A stretch of 64,000 nt of DNA from Pseudomonadota bacterium (GTDB taxonomy: Bacteria; Pseudomonadota; Alphaproteobacteria; Azospirillales; Azospirillaceae): the NCBI GenBank assembly GCA_023423695.1, contig JAFAFA010000063.1, positions 1 to 64,000 of the forward strand, in the 5' to 3' direction. Numbering within the stretch: position 1 is the first letter of the stretch; the number at the start of each line of letters is the position of its first letter. Below, one piece after another: positions 49,914-59,407 of the stretch. The notes under the pieces were generated by a model, which had not been told where the DNA came from, did not search any database, and saw nothing but the letters and a program-made list of their open reading frames with translations. Made by a program: the position numbers and the translations under genes.

Positions 49914-51425
49914 TCAGCGCAGCCGGATGACGAAGGGGTCCTGCATGGCGCCGGAATAATCGATGACGACGTTCTTCGACCGCGAGAACTCGCGCATCAC
50001 GTCGAAGCCGCCGCGCCGGCCGTAGCCGCTCTGCTTGAAGCCGCCGTTCGACGACATGTAGGCGGCGGCGCGGTAGGTGTTGATCCAGACGGTGCCGGCG
50101 TCGATCCGGGTGGCGAAGCGCATGGCGCGGTCGATGTCGCTGGTCCAGATGCCCGATGCGAGGCCATAGCGGGTGTCGTTCGCCATGGCGATCATCTCGT
50201 CCTCCGAGGCGAAGGGCACCACGCCGACGACCGGGCCGAAGATCTCGTCACGCATGAAGCCCATGTCGTTGCGGGCGTCGGCCAGCACGGTCGGCTCGAA
50301 GTACCAGCCCTTCTCCAGCCCCGCCGCCTGGGGCCGCCGGCCGCCGGCCGCCAGCCGGGCGCCGTCGCGCTGACCCGAGGCCACATAGTCCTCGACTTTG
50401 GCGAGCTGCGCCGACAGGGCGAGCGGGCCGATGTCGGTGCTCTCCTCCATCGGGTGGCCGACGGCGATGCGACCGGTGCGGGCGACCAGCGCCTCGACGA
50501 AGCGGTCGTAGATGGAGGCTTCGACGAAGCAGCGCGACCCGGCGACGCAGGTCTGCCCGGCCGCGGCGAAGACCCCGGCGACCACGCCGTTCACCGCCCG
50601 CTCGATGTCGACGTCGCCGAACACCACATGGGGCGACTTGCCGCCCAGCTCCATCTGGCAGGGCACGAGGTTGGCGGCGGCATTGGCGGCGATGCGGCTG
50701 CCGGTCTGGGTGCTGCCGGTGAAGACGATCTTTGCGATGCCGGGGTGGCGGGTCAGCGCCTCCCCGACGGTGGCGCCGCCGCCGGTCACCACATTCACCA
50801 CGCCGTCCGGGAAACCGGCCTCGGCGACCAGTTCGGCGAGCGCCAGGGTAGAGGCGGTGGCGTGTTCCGACGGCTTGATCACCACCGTGTTGCCGATGGC
50901 GAGGCAGGGCGCCAGCGTGCCGGTCAGCAGCATCAGCGGCGAATTCCACGGCGTGATCATGCCGACGACGCCCAGCGGTTCCCGCAGGTTGAAGTTCAGC
51001 ATGTCGAGCTTGTTCACCGGAATGGTGTCGCCTTGCAGCTTGTCGGCCATTCCGGCGAAGTAGACGTAGCTGTCGGGGATGGCGCGCATCTGGGCGCGCA
51101 TCTCCTTGATCAGCTTGCCGTTGTCGCGGGTCTCCATCAACGCCAGCTCCTCGGCGTTGGCGAGGATCAGCTCGGCCAGACGGCGCACCAGCTTGCCGCG
51201 GTCGCTCTGGGTCATCCGCCGCCAAGCCGGATCGGTGAAGGCGGCCCGCGCCGCGGCGACGGCGGCATCGACGTCCTCGGCACCGGCATCGGCCAGCTCG
51301 TACCAGGGCTCGGCGGTGGTGGGATCGTAGCTCGGGATGTAGCGGCCGCTTTTCGGTTCCACGAACCGTCCGCCGATATAGAGGGCGCGGCGGGTGCCTT
51401 CGAGCGACCTGCAGGTGGTGTGCAT
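49914..51425 (-). CDS. Aldehyde dehydrogenase
   Basis: A 503-residue NAD(P)-dependent aldehyde dehydrogenase. PWNSPLM, KPSEHA, FTGSTQTGSRI, the general base in MELGGKSPH (E about 259) and the nucleophile in GQTCVAGSR (C about 294) are all present. It lies between the flavin reductase and the monooxygenase, so it probably oxidises the semialdehyde released by ring cleavage. Confidence 0.93.
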   Translation of the reverse strand: MHTTCRSLEGTRRALYIGGRFVEPKSGRYIPSYDPTTAEPWYELADAGAEDVDAAVAAARAAFTDPAWRRMTQSDRGKLVRRLAELILANAEELALMETRDNGKLIKEMRAQMRAIPDSYVYFAGMADKLQGDTIPVNKLDMLNFNLREPLGVVGMITPWNSPLMLLTGTLAPCLAIGNTVVIKPSEHATASTLALAELVAEAGFPDGVVNVVTGGGATVGEALTRHPGIAKIVFTGSTQTGSRIAANAAANLVPCQMELGGKSPHVVFGDVDIERAVNGVVAGVFAAAGQTCVAGSRCFVEASIYDRFVEALVARTGRIAVGHPMEESTDIGPLALSAQLAKVEDYVASGQRDGARLAAGGRRPQAAGLEKGWYFEPTVLADARNDMGFMRDEIFGPVVGVVPFASEDEMIAMANDTRYGLASGIWTSDIDRAMRFATRIDAGTVWINTYRAAAYMSSNGGFKQSGYGRRGGFDVMREFSRSKNVVIDYSGAMQDPFVIRLR

Positions 51426-51461
51426 CGCGGTCTCGTATGTTTGTGAAGGGGCGGCGGGGGA

Positions 51462-52472
51462 TCAGCCGTTTTCGGCGAAGGCACCGGGCCAGGGAGAGGG
51501 GCGGCCATCGACCATCGCCAGCCGTCCGCCGTCGCTTGAGTCGATGTAGATGCCGAAGCGGTCCGCTTGCCGTTCCCGGACATAGCGGCGCAGCATCGCC
51601 CGGGTCTCGCGCATCGGCATGGCCTCGAAAGGCAGGGAGTCGAGCGCGAAGAAGCGGAGGCCCGGCGGCAGGGTCATGGTGGCCACATCGGCCGCGAGGC
51701 GGGCGCGATAGACCAGACAGCCGGCATCCTGTCCGGCGATGTCGAAGACCGAATAAAGGAAGCTGTCGTCCGGTCGCAGCGGCAGTGTGCTTCCGTCCGC
51801 CAGAGCCAGTGCCCGTTCGGCCTTGCGGCTACGGCCGCCCGGCAGGCGCCAGCCGCCCGCTCCATCGGACTGCAGCAGGATGCCGTCGTCCGCTTCGACG
51901 AGATAGCCGACCTGCACGCCGTGCGGTGCCTCTCCACCGGCGTCCAGCGCTTCGTGCACAGTCGCATACCTGCCCCGGCAGAAGCCGAGCGGCGCTGTCC
52001 GGCTTGCGGTCCCGCCAGCAGTGCCGCTTGGGCCGAAGGCCTGCACGCGGCCGATGAGAACCAGATGGTCGCCGGCCATCACGCGGTCGTGCACCGTGCA
52101 ATCGAACCAGGTGAGGCAATCGGTCAGGACCGGCGCGCCGGTGTGTTTCGGGCCGAACCCGGTCGACTGGAATTTCTCGGGCGAACGGGAGGCGAAAAGG
52201 CTGGAGACATCGGCTTGTCCTTCGTGCAGCAGATTCACGGCGAAGGACGGTGCGCTGCAGAAGATCGGAAAACTGAACGATCGGTTTCCGATACAGACAA
52301 GAACCAGCGGTGGATCGAGTGAAACGGATGTGAAGGAATTCGCCGTAATCCCACGGGGATTTCCCTCTTCATCGAGCACGGTGACGACCGTAACTCCGGT
52401 CGGGAACATGCCGAAGGCGTTTCGAAGGTCCCTTTGATTGATGGGCGATGGGGCATTCGAAGAGAATGTCAC
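51462..52472 (-). CDS. Flavin reductase with a C-terminal Nudix-like domain
   Basis: A 336-residue protein. Residues 1-165 are a flavin reductase domain (NAFGMFPTGVTVVTV, ITANSFTSVSLDPPLVLVC, HDRVMAGDHLVLIGRV). Residues about 185-320 look like a Nudix fold (GYLVEADDGILLQ, GGWRLPGG, FLYSVFDIAGQ, RFFALDSLPFE) without the REXXEE residues of an active Nudix box. GTG 52472 has GGGAGG five bases upstream. It is the first gene of the catabolic operon and probably feeds FMNH2 to the LLM monooxygenase. Confidence 0.88.
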   Translation of the reverse strand: MTFSSNAPSPINQRDLRNAFGMFPTGVTVVTVLDEEGNPRGITANSFTSVSLDPPLVLVCIGNRSFSFPIFCSAPSFAVNLLHEGQADVSSLFASRSPEKFQSTGFGPKHTGAPVLTDCLTWFDCTVHDRVMAGDHLVLIGRVQAFGPSGTAGGTASRTAPLGFCRGRYATVHEALDAGGEAPHGVQVGYLVEADDGILLQSDGAGGWRLPGGRSRKAERALALADGSTLPLRPDDSFLYSVFDIAGQDAGCLVYRARLAADVATMTLPPGLRFFALDSLPFEAMPMRETRAMLRRYVRERQADRFGIYIDSSDGGRLAMVDGRPSPWPGAFAENG

Positions 52473-52642
52473 GTCAGCCTCCCTTCCATTACGAAGACGA
52501 GGCTACGCCGGGCGGATGCCGCCATCTTCCTCCTCTACAGAGGAAAGTGCGACATTTTGTCCCATCGATTCCAAGGAATGGGTCCTGTCGCGGCAGCGCC
52601 GTCGCTGGTGGACAGGGGCTCCGGGCAGACGGAAATACAGCT

Positions 52643-52671
52643 GGGGCGAGGCAGACTTTCTGCCCCGCCCC
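52643..52671 (-). terminator. Strong hairpin after ehuB
   Basis: A 13-bp stem with one mismatch and a 3-base loop (GGGGCGAGGCAGA / TCTGCCCCGCCCC), 57 bp past the ehuB stop. The T-run on the minus strand is weak. It separates the ectoine operon from the flavin reductase operon in the 255-base gap. Confidence 0.5.
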
Positions 52672-52727
52672 AACTCAGGCCAATGTCCGACTCACTCTAC
52701 GCACCACCGCCGGCCTGGCCAGCCCCC

Positions 52728-53573
52728 TCAGTTGGACGCGGCGCAGAGCTTCTCGCGGGAGGTCTGTTTGGCGGCTTCGGCGGAGAAGCCGTAGGGCTCG
52801 ATGATCTTGGCGAACTCGCCCGACGCCTTCATCTCGGCCAGGACCTTGTCGAAGGCATCGCGCAATGCGGTGTCCTGCTTGCGGAAGGCGGCGCCGTCGC
52901 AATAGACCGGGGCGCCCTTGACCGGAGCGACCACCTCGATGTTCGGGTCGTTGGCCTTGCCGACCAGATCATGGATCGACAGGACTGGCAGCGAATAGAC
53001 GTCGATGCGGCCGTCCTGCAGCATCTTCAGGCCGCTCTGCGGGTCCGGCACCACGATCACGCGGTCACGCGGCACGCCGGCCTGCAGCGCCAGCTTCTCC
53101 TCGGTCCCGCCGCCGGGGGCGCCGATCTTGGCGTTGGGATTCTTGGCGATGTCCTCATACGAGGTCAGCTTCAGCGGGTTGCCCTTCTTCAGGGCGAAGG
53201 ATTCCGCATCGCAGAGGATCGGTTCGGAGTAGGCGACAGCCTTGCAGCGCTCCGGCTTCATGAACAGGCCGGCGGTGACGACGTCGAAGCGGCGGGCCTG
53301 CAGGCCGGGGATCATCGCGCCATATTCGGAGATCGAGGCGACGACGTCGCCGACCCCCAGCTTCTTCATCACCGCGCGGGCGACGTCGGGGGCCGCGCCC
53401 GACACGGTGCCGTCCGGCTTGACGGCGGTGTAGGGCGGTTCGTTGGCGATGCCGATTCGGGCAAACCCCTGTTCACGCAACGTCTCCAGAGTATCGGCGG
53501 CAAAGGCCGGCGCGGCGAGCGTGATGAGTGCAGCGGCGATGCCGAAGCTTTTGGCGATCTTGACGTGTTTCAT
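52728..53573 (-). CDS. ehuB: Ectoine/hydroxyectoine ABC transporter binding protein EhuB
   Basis: A 281-residue periplasmic binding protein (SBP_bac_3) with a signal peptide (cleaved near APAFA-ADT). RIGIANEPPYTAVKPDGTVS and APDVARAVMKKLGV, then VTAGLFMKPERCKAVAYSEP match EhuB. ATG 53573 is used; the frame upstream to 53702 lacks a ribosome site. It captures ectoine for EhuCD/EhuA. Unusually, it is the last gene of the operon, after eutE, and not directly after ehuA. Confidence 0.9.
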   Translation of the reverse strand: MKHVKIAKSFGIAAALITLAAPAFAADTLETLREQGFARIGIANEPPYTAVKPDGTVSGAAPDVARAVMKKLGVGDVVASISEYGAMIPGLQARRFDVVTAGLFMKPERCKAVAYSEPILCDAESFALKKGNPLKLTSYEDIAKNPNAKIGAPGGGTEEKLALQAGVPRDRVIVVPDPQSGLKMLQDGRIDVYSLPVLSIHDLVGKANDPNIEVVAPVKGAPVYCDGAAFRKQDTALRDAFDKVLAEMKASGEFAKIIEPYGFSAEAAKQTSREKLCAASN

Positions 53574-53712
53574 GTCGGCCGTCCCTTTTTCGTGATTTGG
53601 TGATTGCCCGGTCGGCGTCCCAGTTGGGGCGCCGGCCCCTGTTTCGTCGGTGTCGTTACCGTTCTTGCAACATGCCCGCCTTTTTGCCTTGGCGGGTTTC
53701 AACAGGCGGCGG

Positions 53713-54735
53713 TCAGGTTTCGACCGTGCCGACCACCGCGATGCAGTCGCCGGCCTTGACCAGACCGGGGAAATGGCGGGCCGCCAGGATGCCGTCCAGC
53801 GCCGCCCTGTACTCGGCCGGCGCCAGTCCGGTGCGGCCGATGGGGTGGATGCGGGCGAGCAGATCGCCTTTCCGCACCGGCTGGCCGAGATCGACGCAGG
53901 CCTCGATCAGGCCGCTGTCCTCGGCAAAGCGGAAGCAGTCGGCCGACGGCATGTCGAGCCAGCGGCTGGCCTCCGCCGGCTGACCGTCCGCCGGCGGCGC
54001 GTCCGTCAGGATACCGGCGTGGCGCAGGACGTTGCGGACGCCGCGCTTGGCGATGGCAATGGTCTCCGCCCGCCCGGTGCCGCCGCCGCCGAGTTCGGTG
54101 GTGACGAAGATCTTGCCCAGCTCCTCCGCCGCCGTGTCGTACATGCCGACCGCGTCGATCTCCAGCATGCGCATGGAGTAGGGCGCGGCGAAGGCGGCCA
54201 CGGCAGCGAAGCAGCGTGCCTCCTGGTCCTTGTCGGGCAGGATGTGGGCGGCGGCGAAGGGAACGAAGTCCAGCGTCCGGCCGCCCGAATGGATGTCCAT
54301 CACCAGATCGGCCAGCGGCAGGAGTTCGCGGGTGAAGTAATCGGCGATCTTCTGCGTCACCGTGCCGTCGGGGCGGCCGGGAAAGCTGCGGTTCAGGTTG
54401 CCCTTGTCGATGGGCGAGGTGCGGGTTCCCGCCTGGAAGGCCGGGTAATTCATCGCCGGGACGATGATCACCCGGCCGGCGACCCGGTCGGCCGTGAGGG
54501 TCTGGGCGAGGTCGAACAGGGCGACGGCACCCTCATACTCGTCGCCATGGTTGGCGCCGGTCAGCAGGGCGGTCGGCCCGTCGCCGTTGCGCACCACGGA
54601 GATCGGGATCATCACCGAGCCCCAGGCCGAATCGTCGCGGCTGTAGGGCAGGCGCAGAAATCCGTGCTGCACGCCGTCGCGGTCGAAATCGACCGTCGGG
54701 GTTATCGGGGAGGGGGCAAGTGTGACCGGCGCCAT
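53713..54735 (-). CDS. eutE: N-alpha-acetyl-diaminobutyrate deacetylase EutE (DoeB)
   Basis: A 340-residue zinc deacylase of the AstE/AspA family. The metal site is H63-x2-E66 in GANHGDEYEG plus H149 in MDIHSGG, and the catalytic Glu is in TTELGGGGTG (about 214). In ectoine catabolism it removes acetate from N-alpha-acetyl-L-2,4-diaminobutyrate made by EutD. ATG 54735 is 2 bp after the eutD stop. Confidence 0.92.
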   Translation of the reverse strand: MAPVTLAPSPITPTVDFDRDGVQHGFLRLPYSRDDSAWGSVMIPISVVRNGDGPTALLTGANHGDEYEGAVALFDLAQTLTADRVAGRVIIVPAMNYPAFQAGTRTSPIDKGNLNRSFPGRPDGTVTQKIADYFTRELLPLADLVMDIHSGGRTLDFVPFAAAHILPDKDQEARCFAAVAAFAAPYSMRMLEIDAVGMYDTAAEELGKIFVTTELGGGGTGRAETIAIAKRGVRNVLRHAGILTDAPPADGQPAEASRWLDMPSADCFRFAEDSGLIEACVDLGQPVRKGDLLARIHPIGRTGLAPAEYRAALDGILAARHFPGLVKAGDCIAVVGTVET

Positions 54736-54737
54736 GG

Positions 54738-55928
54738 TCAGGACTTCACGAACAGCTTGCGCGGCACATTGGCCAGGCATTCGACGCCGGTGTCGGTGAT
54801 GGCGATGCTCTCGGTGATCTCCAGTCCCATATCCTCCAGCCAAAGGCCGGTCATGAAGTGGAAGGTCATTCCGGGCTGGAGTTCGGTGCGGTCGCCGGGG
54901 CGCAGGCTCATGGTGCGCTCGCCCCAGTCCGGCGGATAGCTGAGGCCGATGGGATAGCCGGTGCGGTTGTCCTTGGTGATGCCGTAGCGTTTCAGCACGG
55001 CGAAGAAGGCGTTGGCGATGTCCTCGCAGCTGTTGCCCGGCTTGGCGGCGGCGAGCCCTGCCTCCATTCCCTCCAGCGTCGCCTTCTCGGCATCGAGGAA
55101 GGCTTGGGTCGGCGTGCCGAGGAAGACGGTACGCGACAGCGGGCAGTGATAGCGTTTGTAGCAGCCGGCGATCTCGAAGAAGGTGCCTTCGCCGAGCTTC
55201 ATCGGCTTGTCGTCCCAGGTCAGGTGCGGCGCCGAGGCGTCGGCCCCCGACGGCAGAAGCGGGACGATGGCCGGATAGTCGCCGCCGAAGCCGTCCGCTC
55301 CACCGATGCCGCGAATGCCGGCGTCGTAGATCTCTGCCACGAGGTCGCATTTGCGCATGCCCGGCTCGACCCGCTCGACGATGCGGGCGTGCATCGCCTC
55401 GACGATGCGGGCGGCCTTGCGCATGTAGTCGAGTTCCTGCGGGCTCTTCACCGCGCGCTGCCAGTTGACCAGCGCCGTCGCGTTCTTGAAGCGGGCGTTG
55501 GGGAGATGGGTGGTCAGGGACTGGAAGGCGGCGGCGGTGAACCAGTAATTGTCCATCTCGACGCCGATGGACAGCCCGCCCCAGCCGCGATCCGCCAGGA
55601 TCGTCGACAGCAGGTCCATCGGATGGCGTTCGGTCGACTGCACGTAATGGTCGGGATAGCCGATGATGCTGTCATGGGCCAGATAGGCGGTGCGCTTGGC
55701 GCCGTTGGCGTCCTGGCCGCGTCCGTACCAGATCGGCTCGCCGTGCGGCGGCACGATCACGCATTGGTGGACGTAGAAGGACCAGCCGTCATAGCCGGTC
55801 AGCCAGGCCATGTTCGACGGATCGGTGACGATCAGCAGTTCGATGCCGGCCTGGTCCATGGCGGCACGGGTCTTGTCGAGCCGAGCGGCATATTCGGCCC
55901 GGCTGAAGTTCAGCGTCGGTTCCAGCAT
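54738..55928 (-). CDS. eutD: Ectoine hydrolase EutD (DoeA)
   Basis: A 396-residue M24/creatinase-fold (pita-bread) enzyme. The N-terminal domain holds ELLIVTDPSNMAWLTGYDGW, and the C-terminal domain holds GDYPAIVPLLPSGADASAPH, FFEIAGCYKRYHCPLSRTVF and a late ITESIAIT. It opens the ectoine ring to N-alpha-acetyl-diaminobutyrate. ATG 55928 is the family-typical start. It is followed directly by eutE. Confidence 0.93.
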   Translation of the reverse strand: MLEPTLNFSRAEYAARLDKTRAAMDQAGIELLIVTDPSNMAWLTGYDGWSFYVHQCVIVPPHGEPIWYGRGQDANGAKRTAYLAHDSIIGYPDHYVQSTERHPMDLLSTILADRGWGGLSIGVEMDNYWFTAAAFQSLTTHLPNARFKNATALVNWQRAVKSPQELDYMRKAARIVEAMHARIVERVEPGMRKCDLVAEIYDAGIRGIGGADGFGGDYPAIVPLLPSGADASAPHLTWDDKPMKLGEGTFFEIAGCYKRYHCPLSRTVFLGTPTQAFLDAEKATLEGMEAGLAAAKPGNSCEDIANAFFAVLKRYGITKDNRTGYPIGLSYPPDWGERTMSLRPGDRTELQPGMTFHFMTGLWLEDMGLEITESIAITDTGVECLANVPRKLFVKS

Positions 55929-55972
55929 GTCGGGGTCTCTCTGATGAGAAGAGGGGCATGGGAAAAGGGGGA

Positions 55973-56965
55973 TCAGGCGTCGAAGACGGTGCCGGCACCG
56001 GCCGCCAGCGCCCGGCCGCGTGCCAGCGTGGCGATGGCGGTGTCCTGCACCCCGGTTCCGGTGAGGTCGCAGACGGTGATGGCATCGGTGGACGGGCGGC
56101 CCGCGGCCTGCCCAGCGATGACGGCACCCAGTTCGGGGAAGTCCCGGTCGGCTGCGACCGTGCCGGCGGCAATCGCGTGATGCAGTTCGCCCAGCCGGCG
56201 GGTCTGCGTCAGGCGGTCGGCGACATAGAGGTCGGCGCGGGAGAGGACGGCGGGATCGAGTTCGTTCTTGTGCTCCGCGTCCGATCCCATGGCGGTGACG
56301 TGCTGACCGGGTTCGAGCCAATCCGCCGCCAGGATCGGTCGGTCAGCCGGGGTGGTGGTGACGACGATGTCGGCGCCGGCGACAGCCGCCCTTCTCTCCG
56401 CCGCGGCGTGTACGGGGAAGCCCAGCCGCTCCGACAGGCGGGCGGCGGTGGCGGCGGCGCGCTCGGGCTGGCGCCCCCAGATGCGGGCTTCGCGGATGGG
56501 ACGGACCAGTGTCAGCGCCTCCAGCTGCAACGCCGCCTGCACCCCGGCGCCGAAGATGGCGGCGACGGCGCTGTCGGGACGCGACAGATGCTTGGCGGCG
56601 ACCGCACCGGCGGCGGCGGTGCGCACGTCGGTCAGATAGCCGTTGTCGAGCAGCAGGGCCTCGACCAGACCGGTCCGGCTGCTCAGCAGCACCATCAGCC
56701 CGTTGACGCTGGGCAGGCCGAGCGCCGGGTTGCCGAAGAAGCCGGGGCTGATCTTAATGGCGAAGCCGTCGAGGCCGGGGACATAGGCGGTCTTGACGTC
56801 GACTTCTCCGCGATATTCCGGGATGTCGAGCCGCAGGATCGGCGGCATCGCCACCGGGCGGGTGGCCAGCGCCAGGAAGGCGTCCTCGACGCAGGCGACG
56901 GCATCGCGGTCGAGCGGAACGATCCGGCGCAGCTCCGCCTCGGTCAGGATGGTCATGCGGGGCAT
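55973..56965 (-). CDS. eutC: EutC, ornithine-cyclodeaminase-like
   Basis: A 330-residue OCD/mu-crystallin protein with a Rossmann GAGVQAALQ motif (about 148-156) and the opening LTEAELRRIVPLD. It is conserved in ectoine loci. Together with EutA and EutB it is thought to convert 5-hydroxyectoine to ectoine. ATG 56965 has GGAGG six bases upstream; a second ATG at 56956 forms an ATGA overlap with the eutB stop. Confidence 0.9.
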   Translation of the reverse strand: MPRMTILTEAELRRIVPLDRDAVACVEDAFLALATRPVAMPPILRLDIPEYRGEVDVKTAYVPGLDGFAIKISPGFFGNPALGLPSVNGLMVLLSSRTGLVEALLLDNGYLTDVRTAAAGAVAAKHLSRPDSAVAAIFGAGVQAALQLEALTLVRPIREARIWGRQPERAAATAARLSERLGFPVHAAAERRAAVAGADIVVTTTPADRPILAADWLEPGQHVTAMGSDAEHKNELDPAVLSRADLYVADRLTQTRRLGELHHAIAAGTVAADRDFPELGAVIAGQAAGRPSTDAITVCDLTGTGVQDTAIATLARGRALAAGAGTVFDA

Positions 56966-57939
56966 GGCAGGCCTCCGGTGATGATGCGGCGGTGCAGGTC
57001 CATGGCGATGTTGCGGCCGGACAGCAGGGCGACGGCGGGACCGCGCGGCGTCACCTTGCCGGCGAGCAATGCTGCGATGCCGACGGCGCCGGCGCCTTCG
57101 ACGATTTCCTGCTCGGCGGAATAGGCGTGCTCGATGCCGGCGGCGATCTCCGCCTCGGTCAGCAGGACCACGTCGTCGAGCAGGCTGGCGGCGAGGCGGT
57201 GGGTGTAGCGGTTCTCGAGTCCGATGCCGCCGCCGAGCGAGTCCGCCAGCGTCTCCAACTCCTCGACCTGGACCGGGCGTCCGGCTTTCAGGCTGGCATG
57301 CATGGCGGCACCGCGCTCCATCGAGACGCCGATCACCCGCAGGCCGGGCCGCAGCGCCTTGGCCGCCAACGCCACGCCGCCGATCAGGCCGCCGCCCGAC
57401 AGGGGCACCAGCAGCAGCTCGGCGTCGGGCACCGCCTCAATGATCTCCAGCCCCAGCGTGCCTTGTCCGGCGATGACGTCGGCATGGTCGAACGGGGGGA
57501 CGGTGGCGAAGCCCTCCTCGCGGACCAGCCGGTCGACCTCGACCTGCGCGTCGTCCTGGGAGCGGCCGACGATGCGGATCTCGGCGCCCAGTGCGCGGAT
57601 GCCCTCGACCTTGTTGGCGGGGACCAGCGCCGACATGCAGACGACGCAGCGGACGCCGGCCTGTGCGGCGGCATGGGCGAGCGCCCGACCGTGGTTGCCG
57701 GTGGAGGCCGCCGCGACCCCCGTCGCCAGTGCCTCGCGCGGCAGGGCCGACAGCGCGTTGGTGGCGCCGCGCAGCTTGAAGCTGCCGGTGGTCTGGCGGG
57801 TCTCCAGCTTGAGGAAGACGGGGACGCCGCAGCGCGCCGTCAGGCTGGGCGAGGCGACGGTCGGCGTCGCCGCGATCCGCCCGGCCAGCCGCGCGCGGGC
57901 GCGGAAGACGTCCTCCAGGCCGATGTCCTGCCCACTCAT
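56953..57939 (-). CDS. eutB: EutB, threonine-dehydratase-like PLP enzyme
   Basis: A 328-residue fold-type II PLP enzyme. The PLP lysine is in TTGSFKLRGATNA (K55), the phosphate loop is SGGGLIGGVAL and STGNHGRALA binds the substrate carboxylate. ATG 57939 forms an ATGA overlap with the eutA stop. It is proposed to act on hydroxyectoine-derived intermediates with EutA and EutC. Confidence 0.91.
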   Translation of the reverse strand: MSGQDIGLEDVFRARARLAGRIAATPTVASPSLTARCGVPVFLKLETRQTTGSFKLRGATNALSALPREALATGVAAASTGNHGRALAHAAAQAGVRCVVCMSALVPANKVEGIRALGAEIRIVGRSQDDAQVEVDRLVREEGFATVPPFDHADVIAGQGTLGLEIIEAVPDAELLLVPLSGGGLIGGVALAAKALRPGLRVIGVSMERGAAMHASLKAGRPVQVEELETLADSLGGGIGLENRYTHRLAASLLDDVVLLTEAEIAAGIEHAYSAEQEIVEGAGAVGIAALLAGKVTPRGPAVALLSGRNIAMDLHRRIITGGLPCPA

Positions 57940-58721
57940 GACCAAGCCTTCCCAGGTAGCGGCAGGGTCATCAGCCGCCCGCCTTCGGGACGGGGCCGGT
58001 CGTCGCCGCACAAGCGCAGCGCGGCCCAGGCGGTGGCCTGATTGCTGGTGACGACGGGGCGGCCGATGGCGACCTCGATTTCCGCGGCGACGGTTGCCGA
58101 GCGCAGGGCGGTGCAGGAGATGAACAGCGCCTCGGCGTCGGGCGCCATCGCTTCGACAGCGGCGCGCACCAGACTGGCCGGCGCGATGCGTGCCATCTCG
58201 CGGTCGTCGTCCAGCCCGAAACAGGTGAAGCGCGCGATTTCGAACCCGTGTTCCGCAAAATAGGCGGCCATCGGCCGACTGGTCTGCTCGGTGTAGGGGG
58301 TCAGCACGGCGATGCGCCGGGCGCCGAACACTGCCAGGGCACGGCGGGCGGCGGCGGGCGGGGTGATGACGGGAACGCCCGGCTTGGCCGAGGCGATGGC
58401 CTGCTCGACGGCGTCATCGCCCATGACGACGCTGGCCGAGGTGCAGGAATAGCAGATGGCGTCGAGCGGCTCGTCGGGCAGGATCAGCGCCGCCCCTTCG
58501 GCGAGGCGCGGCTGCATGCGGCGCAGATTCTCCGGCGTCGTCGGGTTGGTGTAGGCGATGCGCGCGGTGTAGACGCCGATGCGGTCGCTCGCGACCATCC
58601 GGCGGAAGTCCGGTTCGGTCGTATGATCGGTCGCCAGCACGACCAGACCGACGCGCTTTTCGACCGGGCGGTCGTCGAAGGCCAGCGCAGTGGCCGAGCG
58701 CAGGATGGGGATGGAGGACAT
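57936..58721 (-). CDS. eutA: EutA, Asp/Glu-racemase-like
   Basis: A 261-residue protein of the Asp/Glu racemase / maleate isomerase fold with the two catalytic cysteines in ICYSCTSAS (C93) and FISCTALRS (C203). It is part of the eutABC set for 5-hydroxyectoine. It ends in an ATGA overlap with eutB and follows ehuD after 18 bp. Confidence 0.91.
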   Translation of the reverse strand: MSSIPILRSATALAFDDRPVEKRVGLVVLATDHTTEPDFRRMVASDRIGVYTARIAYTNPTTPENLRRMQPRLAEGAALILPDEPLDAICYSCTSASVVMGDDAVEQAIASAKPGVPVITPPAAARRALAVFGARRIAVLTPYTEQTSRPMAAYFAEHGFEIARFTCFGLDDDREMARIAPASLVRAAVEAMAPDAEALFISCTALRSATVAAEIEVAIGRPVVTSNQATAWAALRLCGDDRPRPEGGRLMTLPLPGKAWS

Positions 58722-58739
58722 GGCTCGGAAACTCCGATG

Positions 58740-59396
58740 TCAGCGGGTAGGCCGGAAACGGCGCTCCAGCATGTGCAGGGCGGGCACGGCGATCAGGCTG
58801 ATGCACAGGAACAGGATGCCGACCAGGGTCATCGGCTCCAGATAGCGGTAGTTGCTGTTGGCGACGCCGCGGGCCTCGCTCATTAGCTCGATCACCGTGA
58901 TGGCGGAGAGCAGCGGCGTTTCCTTGAACATCGCGACGAAATAGTTCGCCAGCGTCGGGATCATGGGCGGGATCGCCTGCGGCAGGATGATATGGCGCCA
59001 GGTCTGGTAGGGCGTGAGGTTGCAGGCCTTCGCCGCCTCCCACTGGCCGCGCGGCGTGTTGTCGATGCCGGCGCGGAAGACCTCCGAGGCGTAGGTGGCG
59101 TAATGAAGGCCGAGCCCGACGACCCCGGCGGTCAGCGGTGACAGCAGCAGTCCCAGTTCCGGCAGCACGTAGAAAAGGAAATACAGCTGCACCAGCAACG
59201 GCGTGCCGCGGATGAACTCCACCACGAAACCGGTGGTGCGTGCCACCGCCCGGCTTTTCGAGCGGCGCAGCAGGGCGAAACCCAGCCCGGCGGCGGCGGC
59301 GAGGATGGAGCCGAGCAGCGTGGCCAGCAGCGTGATGCGCAGGCCGTCCAGCAGCGTCGGCATGATCTCGCGGACGAACTCCCAGTCCCATTCCAT
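58740..59396 (-). CDS. ehuD: Ectoine/hydroxyectoine ABC permease EhuD
   Basis: A 218-residue polar amino-acid type permease (HisM/GlnP family). VVEFIRGTPLLVQLYFLFYV and WEAAKACNLTPYQTWRHIIL (EAA loop) are typical. ATG 59396 has AAGGAAA upstream; the longer frame beyond this point belongs to ehuC in another frame. It forms a heterodimeric channel with EhuC. Confidence 0.91.
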   Translation of the reverse strand: MEWDWEFVREIMPTLLDGLRITLLATLLGSILAAAAGLGFALLRRSKSRAVARTTGFVVEFIRGTPLLVQLYFLFYVLPELGLLLSPLTAGVVGLGLHYATYASEVFRAGIDNTPRGQWEAAKACNLTPYQTWRHIILPQAIPPMIPTLANYFVAMFKETPLLSAITVIELMSEARGVANSNYRYLEPMTLVGILFLCISLIAVPALHMLERRFRPTR

Positions 59397-59407
59397 TGCC
59401 GGTTTCC

